Below are positions 8,820-16,595 of a DNA stretch of 33,435 nt, piece by piece; position 1 is the first letter of the stretch; every line of letters starts with the position of its first letter. The notes beneath the pieces were generated by a model. That model was not told where the DNA came from and did no database searches. It saw only the letters and a list, made by a program, of their open reading frames with translations. The position numbers and the translations under genes are program-made. This DNA is from Caulobacter sp. 17J65-9 (lineage in GTDB: Bacteria; Pseudomonadota; Alphaproteobacteria; Caulobacterales; Caulobacteraceae), in contig NZ_JAAIVC010000024.1 in assembly GCF_010975005.1 (NCBI RefSeq), positions 1-33,435 on the forward strand, written 5' to 3'.

Positions 8820-10191
8820 CGTGGCCGGTGATCAGCCAGAGCAGGAAGGGCTGCGTGCCGCCGAACGGCGGGTGGAACAGCTCGATCGGGAACAGCCGGT
8901 GCTGGTCGTAGACCGACCGCGCGTGGGACAGCTCCCGGAAGCCTTCGGCGCCGTGATAGTTGCCCATGCCCGACGTGCCGGTCCCGCCGAACGGCAGGTC
9001 GTGCTGGGCCACCTGCCAGCCCCAGTCGTTGAAGGCGACGCCGCCCGAGTGGGTGCGCTTCAGCAGGGTGTCGCGCTCGGCCGCGTCGTAGCCGAAGTAA
9101 TAGAGCGCCAGCGGGCGGGTGCCGGCGTTGACGCGCGCCACCACGGCCTCGAACGCGGTGTAGGTGAACACCGGCAGGATGGGGCCGAAGATCTCTTCCT
9201 GGGCCAGGCGCATGTCGTCGGTGACGCCGAGCACGACCTGCAGGGCCATGCGCCGCCCGTCGACCGCCGTCGCGGAGGTCAGGACCCGGGCGCCCTTGGC
9301 GCGGGCGTCCTCGACCAGGGCCTGCTGGCGCTCGAAGGCGCCGGGGTGGATCAGGGCGGTGGTGCCGCCGCTGGCGAACTTGTCGAACGCCTTCAGCGCC
9401 TGCTCGGCGAAGGCCTCGGCCTGCTCCTCCGGGACCAGGGCGTAGTCGGGGGCCACGCAGACCTGGCCGGCGTTGGCGGTCTTGCCGTGCGCGATGCGGC
9501 GGGCGGCGACGGCGATGTCGGCGGTGCGCGAGACGATGGCCGGCGACTTGCCGCCCAGCTCAAGCGTGACCGGCGTCAGGTTGCCGGCGGCGGCGCGCAT
9601 GACGTGGCGGCCGATCTCCGGCGAACCGGTGAAGATCATGTGGTCGAACGGCAGGGCGGAGAACGCGCGGGCGACGTCGGGGCCGCCCTCGACGACGCAG
9701 ACTTCGTCCTCGCCGAAGCACTCGGCCAGCAGGGTCTTCAGCGCCGTGGACACCGCCGGCGCGTACTCCGAGGTCTTGAGCATGACGCGGTTGCCGGCCG
9801 CCAGCGCGGTCGCGATCGGGCCCAGCGCCAGATAGATCGGGAAGTTCCAGGGCGAGATGACGCCGACCACGCCCTTGGGCTGGTAGGTGACGTAGGCGCG
9901 GTTGCCGAAGAACAGCCGGTCCACCTTGCGGCGCGACGGCTTCATCCAGCGCTTCAGCCCGCCCAGCAGGTGGTCGATGTGGCTGAACAGCGGCACCACG
10001 TCGAGCATCAGCGTCTCGTGCGGCGCGCGGCAGCTGAAGTCGGCGTCGGCGGCCTGGGCCAGAGCGTCGGCGTGCTTGCGGACCGTCAGGCGCAGGCGCT
10101 TCAGCGCGTCGCGACGTTCGGCGTAGGTCGGGTAGGGGCGGGCCAGGAAGGCCTCGCGCTGGCGGGCGAGCAGGTCGGCGGGCTGGGACAT
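8803..10191 (-). CDS. coniferyl-aldehyde-dehydrogenase-like ALDH, 462 residues
   Basis: An NAD(P)-dependent aldehyde dehydrogenase of the class-3-like, CalB (coniferyl aldehyde dehydrogenase) type. PWNFP around Asn116, ELGGKSP with Glu211 as general base, GQVCV with catalytic Cys245, and EEIFGPILPVF are all present. The C-terminus ends in a hydrophobic stretch (PFLLWLITGHAGGRK), as in membrane-associated class 3 enzymes. It oxidises aldehydes to carboxylates in the cytosol; whether the substrate here is aromatic or aliphatic cannot be told from sequence. It lies 16 bases downstream of the TetR gene on the same strand, so the two form an operon. That operon diverges from the receptor/beta-helix/cytochrome operon, which may supply its aldehyde. 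Confidence 0.93.
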   Translation of the reverse strand: MSQPADLLARQREAFLARPYPTYAERRDALKRLRLTVRKHADALAQAADADFSCRAPHETLMLDVVPLFSHIDHLLGGLKRWMKPSRRKVDRLFFGNRAYVTYQPKGVVGVISPWNFPIYLALGPIATALAAGNRVMLKTSEYAPAVSTALKTLLAECFGEDEVCVVEGGPDVARAFSALPFDHMIFTGSPEIGRHVMRAAAGNLTPVTLELGGKSPAIVSRTADIAVAARRIAHGKTANAGQVCVAPDYALVPEEQAEAFAEQALKAFDKFASGGTTALIHPGAFERQQALVEDARAKGARVLTSATAVDGRRMALQVVLGVTDDMRLAQEEIFGPILPVFTYTAFEAVVARVNAGTRPLALYYFGYDAAERDTLLKRTHSGGVAFNDWGWQVAQHDLPFGGTGTSGMGNYHGAEGFRELSHARSVYDQHRLFPIELFHPPFGGTQPFLLWLITGHAGGRK

Positions 10192-10207
10192 GGTACGCCT
10201 CGTCGGA

Positions 10208-10942
10208 TCAGGATTTCTTGCGCTTGCGCGTCGGGGGAGGGGCCGGCGCCGGGGCGCCCGCCTCGGTCAGGAAGGCCGCCAGCCGGCCGCCGGCGATCAG
10301 TTTCCACTCGCGGATCACCGCCTGCCGCTGCGGCCCGGCCGGCGTGCGCCACACCAGAAGCTGCATGCCTCCGGCGACGGCCATGGTGGCGGTGGTGTAG
10401 GCGTCGATCGCCTCGGGCGCGACGTGGGGCAGGGCCTGGCGCAGGATCTGGCCGAGGTCGGCGGCGATCTGCGCGTCCGAGCGCGCGGCGGTCTCCGCAT
10501 AGGCGGCGGTGTGGCGCAGCTCCAGGATCAGGTCGATGGCCCCGGGCTCGGCCTCGTAGCGGGCCAGGGCCGCGTCGATCATGTCGGCGACCAGCTGCAT
10601 AGGGTCGGAGCCGACGTCGAAGCCCTGGGCGACGCCCAGCGCGACGTCGTCGACGCTGAACATGGCGCGCTCCACCAGGGCGGCGGCGACGGCGTCCATG
10701 TTGGCGAAGTACTGGTAGATCGAACTGACCGGCAGCTCGGCGGCCTCGGCCACCATCGCGCCCGACACGTTGGCGCGGCCGTGCCGGATGATCAGCGCCG
10801 CCGCCGTGTCGAGGATTTTCTCGACGCGCGCCTTCGACCGCTGCTGGCGCGGGCGGGCGCGGACTCCGGCGGACTCCTCCTCAACGGTCGGCGCGATCTT
10901 CAGCGACGGGGGTGGCGGCATGTCCTCAGCGATGCATCGCAA
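10208..10942 (-). CDS. TetR-family transcriptional regulator, 244 residues
   Basis: A typical TetR repressor: an N-terminal helix-turn-helix domain at about residues 36-92 (ARVEKILDTAAALI, VSGAMVAEAAELPVSSIYQYF) and an all-helical ligand-binding C-terminal domain. The protein ends in a basic and proline-rich tail (PPPTRKRKKS). It is the first gene of the pair with the aldehyde dehydrogenase and diverges from the TonB receptor operon, so it probably controls both through the shared 123-base region, which holds an inverted repeat at 10960-11008. The ATG at 10942 has no clear Shine-Dalgarno sequence. The ATG at 10921 is an alternative and would remove 7 residues, but the GAGG before it is very close. 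Confidence 0.92.
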   Translation of the reverse strand: MRCIAEDMPPPPSLKIAPTVEEESAGVRARPRQQRSKARVEKILDTAAALIIRHGRANVSGAMVAEAAELPVSSIYQYFANMDAVAAALVERAMFSVDDVALGVAQGFDVGSDPMQLVADMIDAALARYEAEPGAIDLILELRHTAAYAETAARSDAQIAADLGQILRQALPHVAPEAIDAYTTATMAVAGGMQLLVWRTPAGPQRQAVIREWKLIAGGRLAAFLTEAGAPAPAPPPTRKRKKS

Positions 10943-10959
10943 GCGTCGCTATTGACAAG

Positions 10960-11008
10960 GCCCAAACGGCGCTTACCGTCCGAAATCTGAAAAAATTCAC
11001 GTTTGGGC
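10960..11008. promoter_or_regulatory. inverted repeat GCCCAAACG / CGTTTGGGC in the TetR-TonB divergent region
   Basis: Two perfect 9-base arms (10960-10968 and 11000-11008) with 31 bases between them, so their centres are 40 bases apart (about four helical turns), between the divergent TetR and receptor genes. A TTGACA at 10953-10958 on the plus strand touches the left arm and may be the -35 of the receptor operon. The layout suits a pair of operator half-sites for the neighbouring TetR protein; direct evidence is lacking. Confidence 0.5.
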
Positions 11009-11065
11009 GGCTGGTCCGGGTCTCGGACGGCCGGACCAGACCGAACGTTTCGGGGGGAACGTCAC

Positions 11066-13534
11066 ATGATTTCAATGACTAAGCGCGTCCGTGCGCTCCG
11101 CAAGCATGCGCTCGTCTCGGCGACCGCGCTGGCGACTCTGTGGCCCGCCCTGGCCTTCGCGCAGACCGCGCCCGCCCAGGACGACTCCGCCCAGCTGGAA
11201 GAAATCGTCGTCACCGCCCAGAAGCGCGAGCAGCGCCTCCAGGACGTGCCGATCACGGTCAACGCCTTCAACGCCGAGGCCATCGAGGCCCTGGGCGCCC
11301 AGCACATGGGCGACCTGCAGGCCTTCACGCCGGGCCTGTCGGTCGGCGACGACTCGGTCACCCAGCCCCGGTTCGCGATCCGCGGCATCGCCACCGACGA
11401 CTTCGGCATCGGCACCGAGCCGTCGGCCGCGGTGTTCATCGACGGCGTCTACTCGGCCCGCACCGGCGGCGCCCTGATCTTCTTCGACGACCTGGAGCGG
11501 GTCGAAGTTCTGAAGGGCCCGCAGGGCACCCTGTTCGGCCGCAACGCCGCCGCCGGCGCCATCTCGATCACCACCCGCAAGCCGTCCTCCGAGTTCGAAG
11601 GCGACCTGCAGGCCCGCATCGGTAACTACGGCAAGACCCAGCTGACCGGCATGATCAACGTGCCGCTGGGCGACACCGTCGCCCTGCGCGTCAACGGCCT
11701 CTACAACAAGCGCGACGGCTGGCTGAAGGACGCGGCCACCGGCGAGGACCTGGACCGCGAAGGCAACTGGTCCGGCCGCGCCGCCCTGCGCTGGCAGCCG
11801 ACCGGCGACACCGACATCCAGCTGAGCTGGGACCACGACGACACCGACCAGGACGCGCCGGTGGCGGTCGGCATCGGGCCGTACGCCATCAACGGCGGCG
11901 ACCCGTTCGGCCCGTTCGCCAACGACGTGATCAGCTCGCACGAGACCCGCGTGCTGGACGGCCTGACCCTGAACGCCAGCCACGACTTCGGCCCGGCGAC
12001 CCTGACCAGCATCACCGCCTGGAAGCAGTTCGAGACCGCCAACCGCGAGGACGAGGACGGCACCAACGATCCGGCCCGCTACTTCGACACCGAGAACGTC
12101 GAAGAAAACGAGAGCTTCTCGCAGGAGCTGCGCCTGAACGGGGCCACCGACCGCCTCACCTGGATGGCCGGGGTCAGCTACTTCAAGGAGGAGGCCCGCC
12201 AGCAGAGCGTCACCACCGCCCTGACCGACTCCATCGAAAACGTGATGGGCGTGCCGATCTACTCCCTGCTCGAAATGGCGGGCCTGCCGGTGCTCGGCAC
12301 CACCTGGACCGAGACCTTCAACGACTGGGGTGAGAACGAGTCCTGGGCCGCCTACGGCGACCTGACCTGGGCGGCGACCGACCGGCTGAACCTGACGGTC
12401 GGCCTTCGCTACACCAAGGACGAGCGGACCTTCTCCTGGCTGAACGAGGCGCACGACGCGCCGGGCCTGGCCGGCGCGCAGGCGCCGGGCGCGCTCTACA
12501 ACTTCCTGGTCGACAACTACGTCTCGCCCATGATCGGGGCGCCGCTCCCGCCGCTGTTCGACGACGCGACGATCTACAGCGCGGACACCTTCTACCAAAC
12601 CCTCGCCAACCTGGTGTTCGGCCTCGGCCCGACGGGCGACATCGTCTTCAACGAAGGCGCCCGGGAAGGCGTGAAGTTCACCCGCAAGGCCAGCTTCGAG
12701 GACGTCAGCCCGCGCTTCGTCGTCGACTACAAGGTCACGCCGGACCTGATGGTGTTCGGCTCGATCGCGCGCGGCTACAAGGCTGGGGGCTTCAACAGCC
12801 TGGCGATCGACTCCTACTTCGAGCCGGAATCCGTCTGGAACTACGAGGGCGGCTTCAAGTCCGAGTGGCTGGATCACCGCCTGCGGGTCAACGCGTCGGC
12901 CTATTACTTCAAGTATCAGAACCGCCAGCAGATCTCGCTCGTCTCGGACCCCAGCGAGCCGGTTCCGAAATATGAGACCCTGACCGGCGACAGCGAGGCC
13001 TGGGGCGCCGACCTGGAGGTCCTCTGGAAGGTGACGCCGAACCTGACCCTCTCGGAGTCGGCCGGCTACATCGACTCCACCTGGGTCGACCGTACGGAAT
13101 TCCCGTCCGGCGGTCCGCTCGCCGGCGTCGACATCTCCGGCCAACCGACCGGCGAACCGTCCTGGAAGCTGGCCACCGGCGTCCATTACGAGCGCGACCT
13201 CGGCGGCAACGGCGGGATCTTCTTTGACGGCAGCTACAGCTACACCTCCGCCCCGCGCATGAACGAGGCGGGCCGCATCGGACGGGCGGACCTCGCCGGT
13301 CTGGTCGACTTCTCCAAGCTCGGCTCGCTCGACGACGCCCGCCACCTGGTCAACGCCCGCATCGGCTGGAACTCGCCCGACCAGACCTACAGCGTCTCGC
13401 TGTGGGCGGAGAACCTGCTCGACGAGCGCACCGTCAGCTCGCTCGGCACCATCTCCGCCTCCGCGCTCCAGACCCCCTTCGTCCGCCTCGACCAGCCGCG
13501 GTTCTGGGGCGTGCAACTCGGCGTCCACTTCTGA
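11066..13534 (+). CDS. TonB-dependent outer membrane receptor, 822 residues
   Basis: Outer membrane active-transport channel. The signal peptide ends at about residue 32 (ALAFA-QT). A TonB box region follows (EEIVVTAQKREQ, about 45-56). A plug domain has RGIATDDFG, VFIDGVY and LKGPQGTLFGRNAAAGAI, and the large beta-barrel ends with the terminal aromatic residue (GVQLGVHF). This is the FyuA/CirA-like architecture common in alphaproteobacterial receptors for plant-, sugar- or aromatic-type ligands; the ligand cannot be read from sequence. The ATG at 11066 was chosen over upstream in-frame codons because it starts the signal peptide and has CGGGGGGAAC before it. It heads an operon with the beta-helix lipoprotein 21 bases downstream. 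Confidence 0.95.
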   Translation: MISMTKRVRALRKHALVSATALATLWPALAFAQTAPAQDDSAQLEEIVVTAQKREQRLQDVPITVNAFNAEAIEALGAQHMGDLQAFTPGLSVGDDSVTQPRFAIRGIATDDFGIGTEPSAAVFIDGVYSARTGGALIFFDDLERVEVLKGPQGTLFGRNAAAGAISITTRKPSSEFEGDLQARIGNYGKTQLTGMINVPLGDTVALRVNGLYNKRDGWLKDAATGEDLDREGNWSGRAALRWQPTGDTDIQLSWDHDDTDQDAPVAVGIGPYAINGGDPFGPFANDVISSHETRVLDGLTLNASHDFGPATLTSITAWKQFETANREDEDGTNDPARYFDTENVEENESFSQELRLNGATDRLTWMAGVSYFKEEARQQSVTTALTDSIENVMGVPIYSLLEMAGLPVLGTTWTETFNDWGENESWAAYGDLTWAATDRLNLTVGLRYTKDERTFSWLNEAHDAPGLAGAQAPGALYNFLVDNYVSPMIGAPLPPLFDDATIYSADTFYQTLANLVFGLGPTGDIVFNEGAREGVKFTRKASFEDVSPRFVVDYKVTPDLMVFGSIARGYKAGGFNSLAIDSYFEPESVWNYEGGFKSEWLDHRLRVNASAYYFKYQNRQQISLVSDPSEPVPKYETLTGDSEAWGADLEVLWKVTPNLTLSESAGYIDSTWVDRTEFPSGGPLAGVDISGQPTGEPSWKLATGVHYERDLGGNGGIFFDGSYSYTSAPRMNEAGRIGRADLAGLVDFSKLGSLDDARHLVNARIGWNSPDQTYSVSLWAENLLDERTVSSLGTISASALQTPFVRLDQPRFWGVQLGVHF

Positions 13535-13555
13535 GCCCCGAAAGACTGAAAGCTC

Positions 13556-14821
13556 ATGACCGTTCGTAAGTACGCGCTTTCCGCCTGCGCCGTGTCGGCG
13601 CTCCTGGCCCTGGCCGCCTGCGATCAGGCGCCCAAGGCCGGGGCTGACGGCCTGATCCGTGATCCGGCCTTCGAGACCAAGCTCCAGGAGCAGCTGCTGG
13701 ACGCCAAGGCCGGCGACGTGATCACCATCCCGGCCGGCAAGTACCTGCTGACCAAGACGCTCAGCCTCGCCGTCGACGGCGTGACCATCCGTGGCGCGGG
13801 CATGGACAAGACCGTGCTCTCCTTCGCCGGCCAGGTCTCCGGCGGCGAAGGCGTCAACGTCACCGGCAACGGCGTCACCGTCGAGGACATCGGCATCGAG
13901 GACGCCGGCGGCAACGGCTTCAAGGCCAACGGCGTGAAGGACCTGACCCTGCGTCGCGTCCGCGCCGAATGGACCGCCGGGCCGAACCCGAAGAACGGCG
14001 CCTACGGCCTGTACCCGGTGCAGACCCAGAACCTGCTGATCGAAGACTGCGTGGTGAAGGGCGCCTCGGACGCCGGCATCTATGTCGGCCAGTCGCGCAA
14101 CATCATCGTGCGCAACAACCGCGCCGAGTACAACGTGGCCGGCATCGAGATCGAGAACTCGATCGGCGCCGACGTGTATGGCAACACCGCCACCAACAAC
14201 ACCGGCGGCATCCTGGTCTTCAACATGCCGAACATCCCGGTCTCGGGCGTCGGCACGCGCGTCTACAAGAACACGGTCTTCGCCAACAACACCAAGAACT
14301 TCGCCGCCGAAGGCGCGGCGGTGCGCTCGGTGCCGGCCGGTTCGGGCGTTCTGATCAACTCCAACGACGGCGTCGAGGTGTTCGACAACGACATCCACGA
14401 CAACAAGACGCTGAACGTCGGCATCTCCAGCTACTACTCGACCGGCTACCAGACCAAGACCGGCATCGCGCCGAATTTCGATCCGTACCCGGAGCAGATC
14501 TACATCGGCGGAAACCGCTTCAAGGGCGGCGGCGACTCCCCCGACGGTCAGCTGGCCGTGCTGAAGCTGGCCATGTTCGGCCTGAAGGGCCGTCTCCCCG
14601 ACGTGCTGTGGGACGGCTGGCGCAACGCCAAGGTCAAGTCGCCTGAGATCTGCGTCGACAACGGCGAGGCCCAGGTCCTGAACATCGACGGGCCGAACAA
14701 GTACGCCAACCCGAAGATCGAGACCTCCTTCGCCTGCCAGCCCAAGACCCGCCTGCCGGCGGTGGTGCTGACCGGCGCGCTGGCGGACAAGCCGGCTGAA
14801 AAGCCGGCGACGACGAACTGA
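13556..14821 (+). CDS. parallel beta-helix repeat lipoprotein (TIGR03805-like), 421 residues
   Basis: A lipoprotein: the signal segment ends in LALAAC, with lipidated Cys22. The mature part is a right-handed parallel beta-helix with many turns of the type DGVTIRGAGMDKT, NGVTVEDIGIEDAGGNGF, NIIVRNNRAEYNVAGIEIEN and GVEVFDNDIHDNKTLNV. From memory, this matches TIGR03805, a family found in two-gene pairs with TIGR03806 and of unknown function; the next gene is exactly such a partner. Right-handed beta-helix folds occur in polysaccharide lyases, epimerases and ligand-binding proteins, so carbohydrate or other ligand binding is possible but not shown. The long C-terminal part (after about 330) is less repetitive. 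It is anchored in the periplasm or outer membrane. Confidence 0.9.
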   Translation: MTVRKYALSACAVSALLALAACDQAPKAGADGLIRDPAFETKLQEQLLDAKAGDVITIPAGKYLLTKTLSLAVDGVTIRGAGMDKTVLSFAGQVSGGEGVNVTGNGVTVEDIGIEDAGGNGFKANGVKDLTLRRVRAEWTAGPNPKNGAYGLYPVQTQNLLIEDCVVKGASDAGIYVGQSRNIIVRNNRAEYNVAGIEIENSIGADVYGNTATNNTGGILVFNMPNIPVSGVGTRVYKNTVFANNTKNFAAEGAAVRSVPAGSGVLINSNDGVEVFDNDIHDNKTLNVGISSYYSTGYQTKTGIAPNFDPYPEQIYIGGNRFKGGGDSPDGQLAVLKLAMFGLKGRLPDVLWDGWRNAKVKSPEICVDNGEAQVLNIDGPNKYANPKIETSFACQPKTRLPAVVLTGALADKPAEKPATTN

Positions 14822-14838
14822 CGACGGCCAGAGTTCCC

Positions 14839-15993
14839 ATGTTCAAGCGTATCGTCGCCCTCGGCCTCGCGGCCGCCCTGCTCGCGGCCTGCAGCCGTGC
14901 GCCCGACCACGTCGTGTTCCACGCCAAGGACAACCCCGCTCGCCTCAGCGAGTGGGGGCTGTTCAAGGTCGGGGGCAAGACCCTGGCGACCACCGACCGG
15001 GTGGTCGTCTACGACCTGGCCACGCCGCTGTTCAGCGACTACGCCCAGAAGCTGCGCACGGTCTGGCTGCCCGAGGGGGCGACGGCCACCTACGACGAGA
15101 CCAACACCTTCGACTTCCCGGTCGGCACGGTGATCTCGAAGACCTTCTACTATCCGACCTCGGGGACCGACCGGCCGGGCGACAGCAAGGTGGTCGACAA
15201 GACCACCGCGCAGACCCGCCAGTCGGGCGCCAAGGGCCTCGACCTGAAGAACGTGCGCCTGGTCGAGACGCGCATCCTGGTCCGCCGTGAGAACGGCTGG
15301 GAGGCGCTGCCCTACGTGTGGAACGCCGACCAGACCGACGCCGTGCTGGCGCGGGCCGGCGAGTCGATCGCGATGACCTTCGCCGACGGGGCCAGGAAGA
15401 CCGACTTCGTCTACCAGGTCCCCAACGTGAACCAGTGCGGCGGCTGTCACGTGCAGGACTTCAAGACCCGCAAGTTCGAGCCGATCGGCCTGAAGGCGCG
15501 TCACCTGAACCACAGCTTCGACGGCCCGCAGGGGGAGATGAACCAGCTCACCCGGCTGCAGATCGTGAACTACCTGAAGGGCGCGCCCGCGCCGGACCGG
15601 GCCCCGCGCAACGCGGTCTGGAACGACACGCGCGAGCCGCTCGAGGCGCGCGCACGGGCCTACCTCGACGCCAACTGCAGCCACTGCCACAGCGCCACGG
15701 GGGCTGCCCGCACCACCGGCTTGTGGCTTCGCGCCGGCGAACTGGACCCGCGCCAGCTGGGCGCCTGCAAGCCGCCGGTGGCGGCGGGCAAGGGCACCGG
15801 CGGGCACACCTTCGACATCGTCCCGGGCGACCCGGACGCCTCGATCATGCCGTTCCGCCTGGCTTCGCGTAACGCCGGCGAGATGATGCCCGAGGCTGGC
15901 CGCAGCCTGGTCCACGGCGAGGGCCTGGCCCTGATCCGCGAGTGGATCGCCAACATGGACGGCGTCTGTCAGGTCACGGGCGAAAGCCTGTGA
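14839..15993 (+). CDS. diheme c-type cytochrome lipoprotein (TIGR03806/SO2930-like), 384 residues
   Basis: A lipoprotein (lipobox LLAAC, Cys18) with two c-heme attachment sites, CGGCH at residues 200-204 and CSHCH at 280-284. The N-terminal half (LSEWGLFKVGGKTLATTDRV, YDLATPLFSDYAQKLRTVWL) is the conserved region of the SO2930-type family, as I recall it. The heme domains transfer electrons in the periplasm; with the partner beta-helix protein a periplasmic oxidation or electron-transfer role is plausible. Covalent heme attachment needs the cytochrome c maturation system, which is not in this window. It begins 17 bases after the beta-helix gene, and its stop codon overlaps the start of the acetyltransferase gene. 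Confidence 0.92.
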   Translation: MFKRIVALGLAAALLAACSRAPDHVVFHAKDNPARLSEWGLFKVGGKTLATTDRVVVYDLATPLFSDYAQKLRTVWLPEGATATYDETNTFDFPVGTVISKTFYYPTSGTDRPGDSKVVDKTTAQTRQSGAKGLDLKNVRLVETRILVRRENGWEALPYVWNADQTDAVLARAGESIAMTFADGARKTDFVYQVPNVNQCGGCHVQDFKTRKFEPIGLKARHLNHSFDGPQGEMNQLTRLQIVNYLKGAPAPDRAPRNAVWNDTREPLEARARAYLDANCSHCHSATGAARTTGLWLRAGELDPRQLGACKPPVAAGKGTGGHTFDIVPGDPDASIMPFRLASRNAGEMMPEAGRSLVHGEGLALIREWIANMDGVCQVTGESL

Positions 15994-16595
15994 CCCTGAC
16001 GGTCCGGCCGGCCGGACCGGAGGACGCGGCCGCGGCCGCGCCGCTGGTCTACATGTCCGGCCCGGCCGCTTTCGACTACGTGTTCGCGCCCGGGCGGCGG
16101 CGGGCGGAGGACTTCCTCCGCCACGCCTTCGCCGACGGCGCGGGCGAGTTCGGCTGGCGCACCCACGTGGTGGTCGAGAAAGACGGCGAGATCGTCGCCG
16201 CCGGAGCCGGCTACGACGGCGCCGCGCCGCTGGGCTACATGCTGGCCGCCGCTGGCCAGATCCTCGGCTGCTACGGCCCGCTCACGGGCGCGGGCGTCAT
16301 CCGCCGCGGCCTGCGGGTCGAGCAGGTGATCCCGCCGCCGACCAAGGACATGCTCTACGTCGCCCACCTGGGCGTCCGGCCCGAGCTGCGTGGCGGCGGG
16401 GTGGGCCGGCGCATGGTCGAGCACCTGCTGGAGGCGGGCGCCGCCCGGGGCTACCGCCGCGCCGTCCTGGACGTCTCGGCCGCCAACCCGCGGGCGCAGG
16501 CCCTGTACGAGCGGATGGGCTTCGCCGTGACGCGGGAGCGCCGTTCGCCCATCGCCGCGGTGCCGGACCACCGGCGGATGGAGCGTGGGCTCTAG
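15990..16595 (+). CDS. GNAT-family N-acetyltransferase, 201 residues
   Basis: A single GNAT domain covers most of the protein. The acetyl-CoA-binding motif A is YVAHLGVRPELRGGGVGRRM, followed by a helix, and the end is NPRAQALYERMGFAV. These are clear for the family; the acetyl acceptor is unknown. The GTG at 15990 overlaps the stop of the cytochrome gene in a GTGA, a typical translational coupling, and GGGCGAAAG lies upstream. Earlier in-frame codons fall inside the cytochrome gene. Its stop codon overlaps that of the convergent methyltransferase gene (shared CTAG, 16592-16595). Being coupled to the receptor operon suggests a linked but unproven role. Confidence 0.88.
   Translation: MTLTVRPAGPEDAAAAAPLVYMSGPAAFDYVFAPGRRRAEDFLRHAFADGAGEFGWRTHVVVEKDGEIVAAGAGYDGAAPLGYMLAAAGQILGCYGPLTGAGVIRRGLRVEQVIPPPTKDMLYVAHLGVRPELRGGGVGRRMVEHLLEAGAARGYRRAVLDVSAANPRAQALYERMGFAVTRERRSPIAAVPDHRRMERGL

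Noticed and set aside
11072-14398. An open minus-strand frame of about 1100 codons opposite the receptor and beta-helix genes
   Set aside because: It is antisense to two clear genes and rich in Val, Gly, Ala, Asp and Arg with no domain pattern; long antisense frames are expected in GC-rich DNA.
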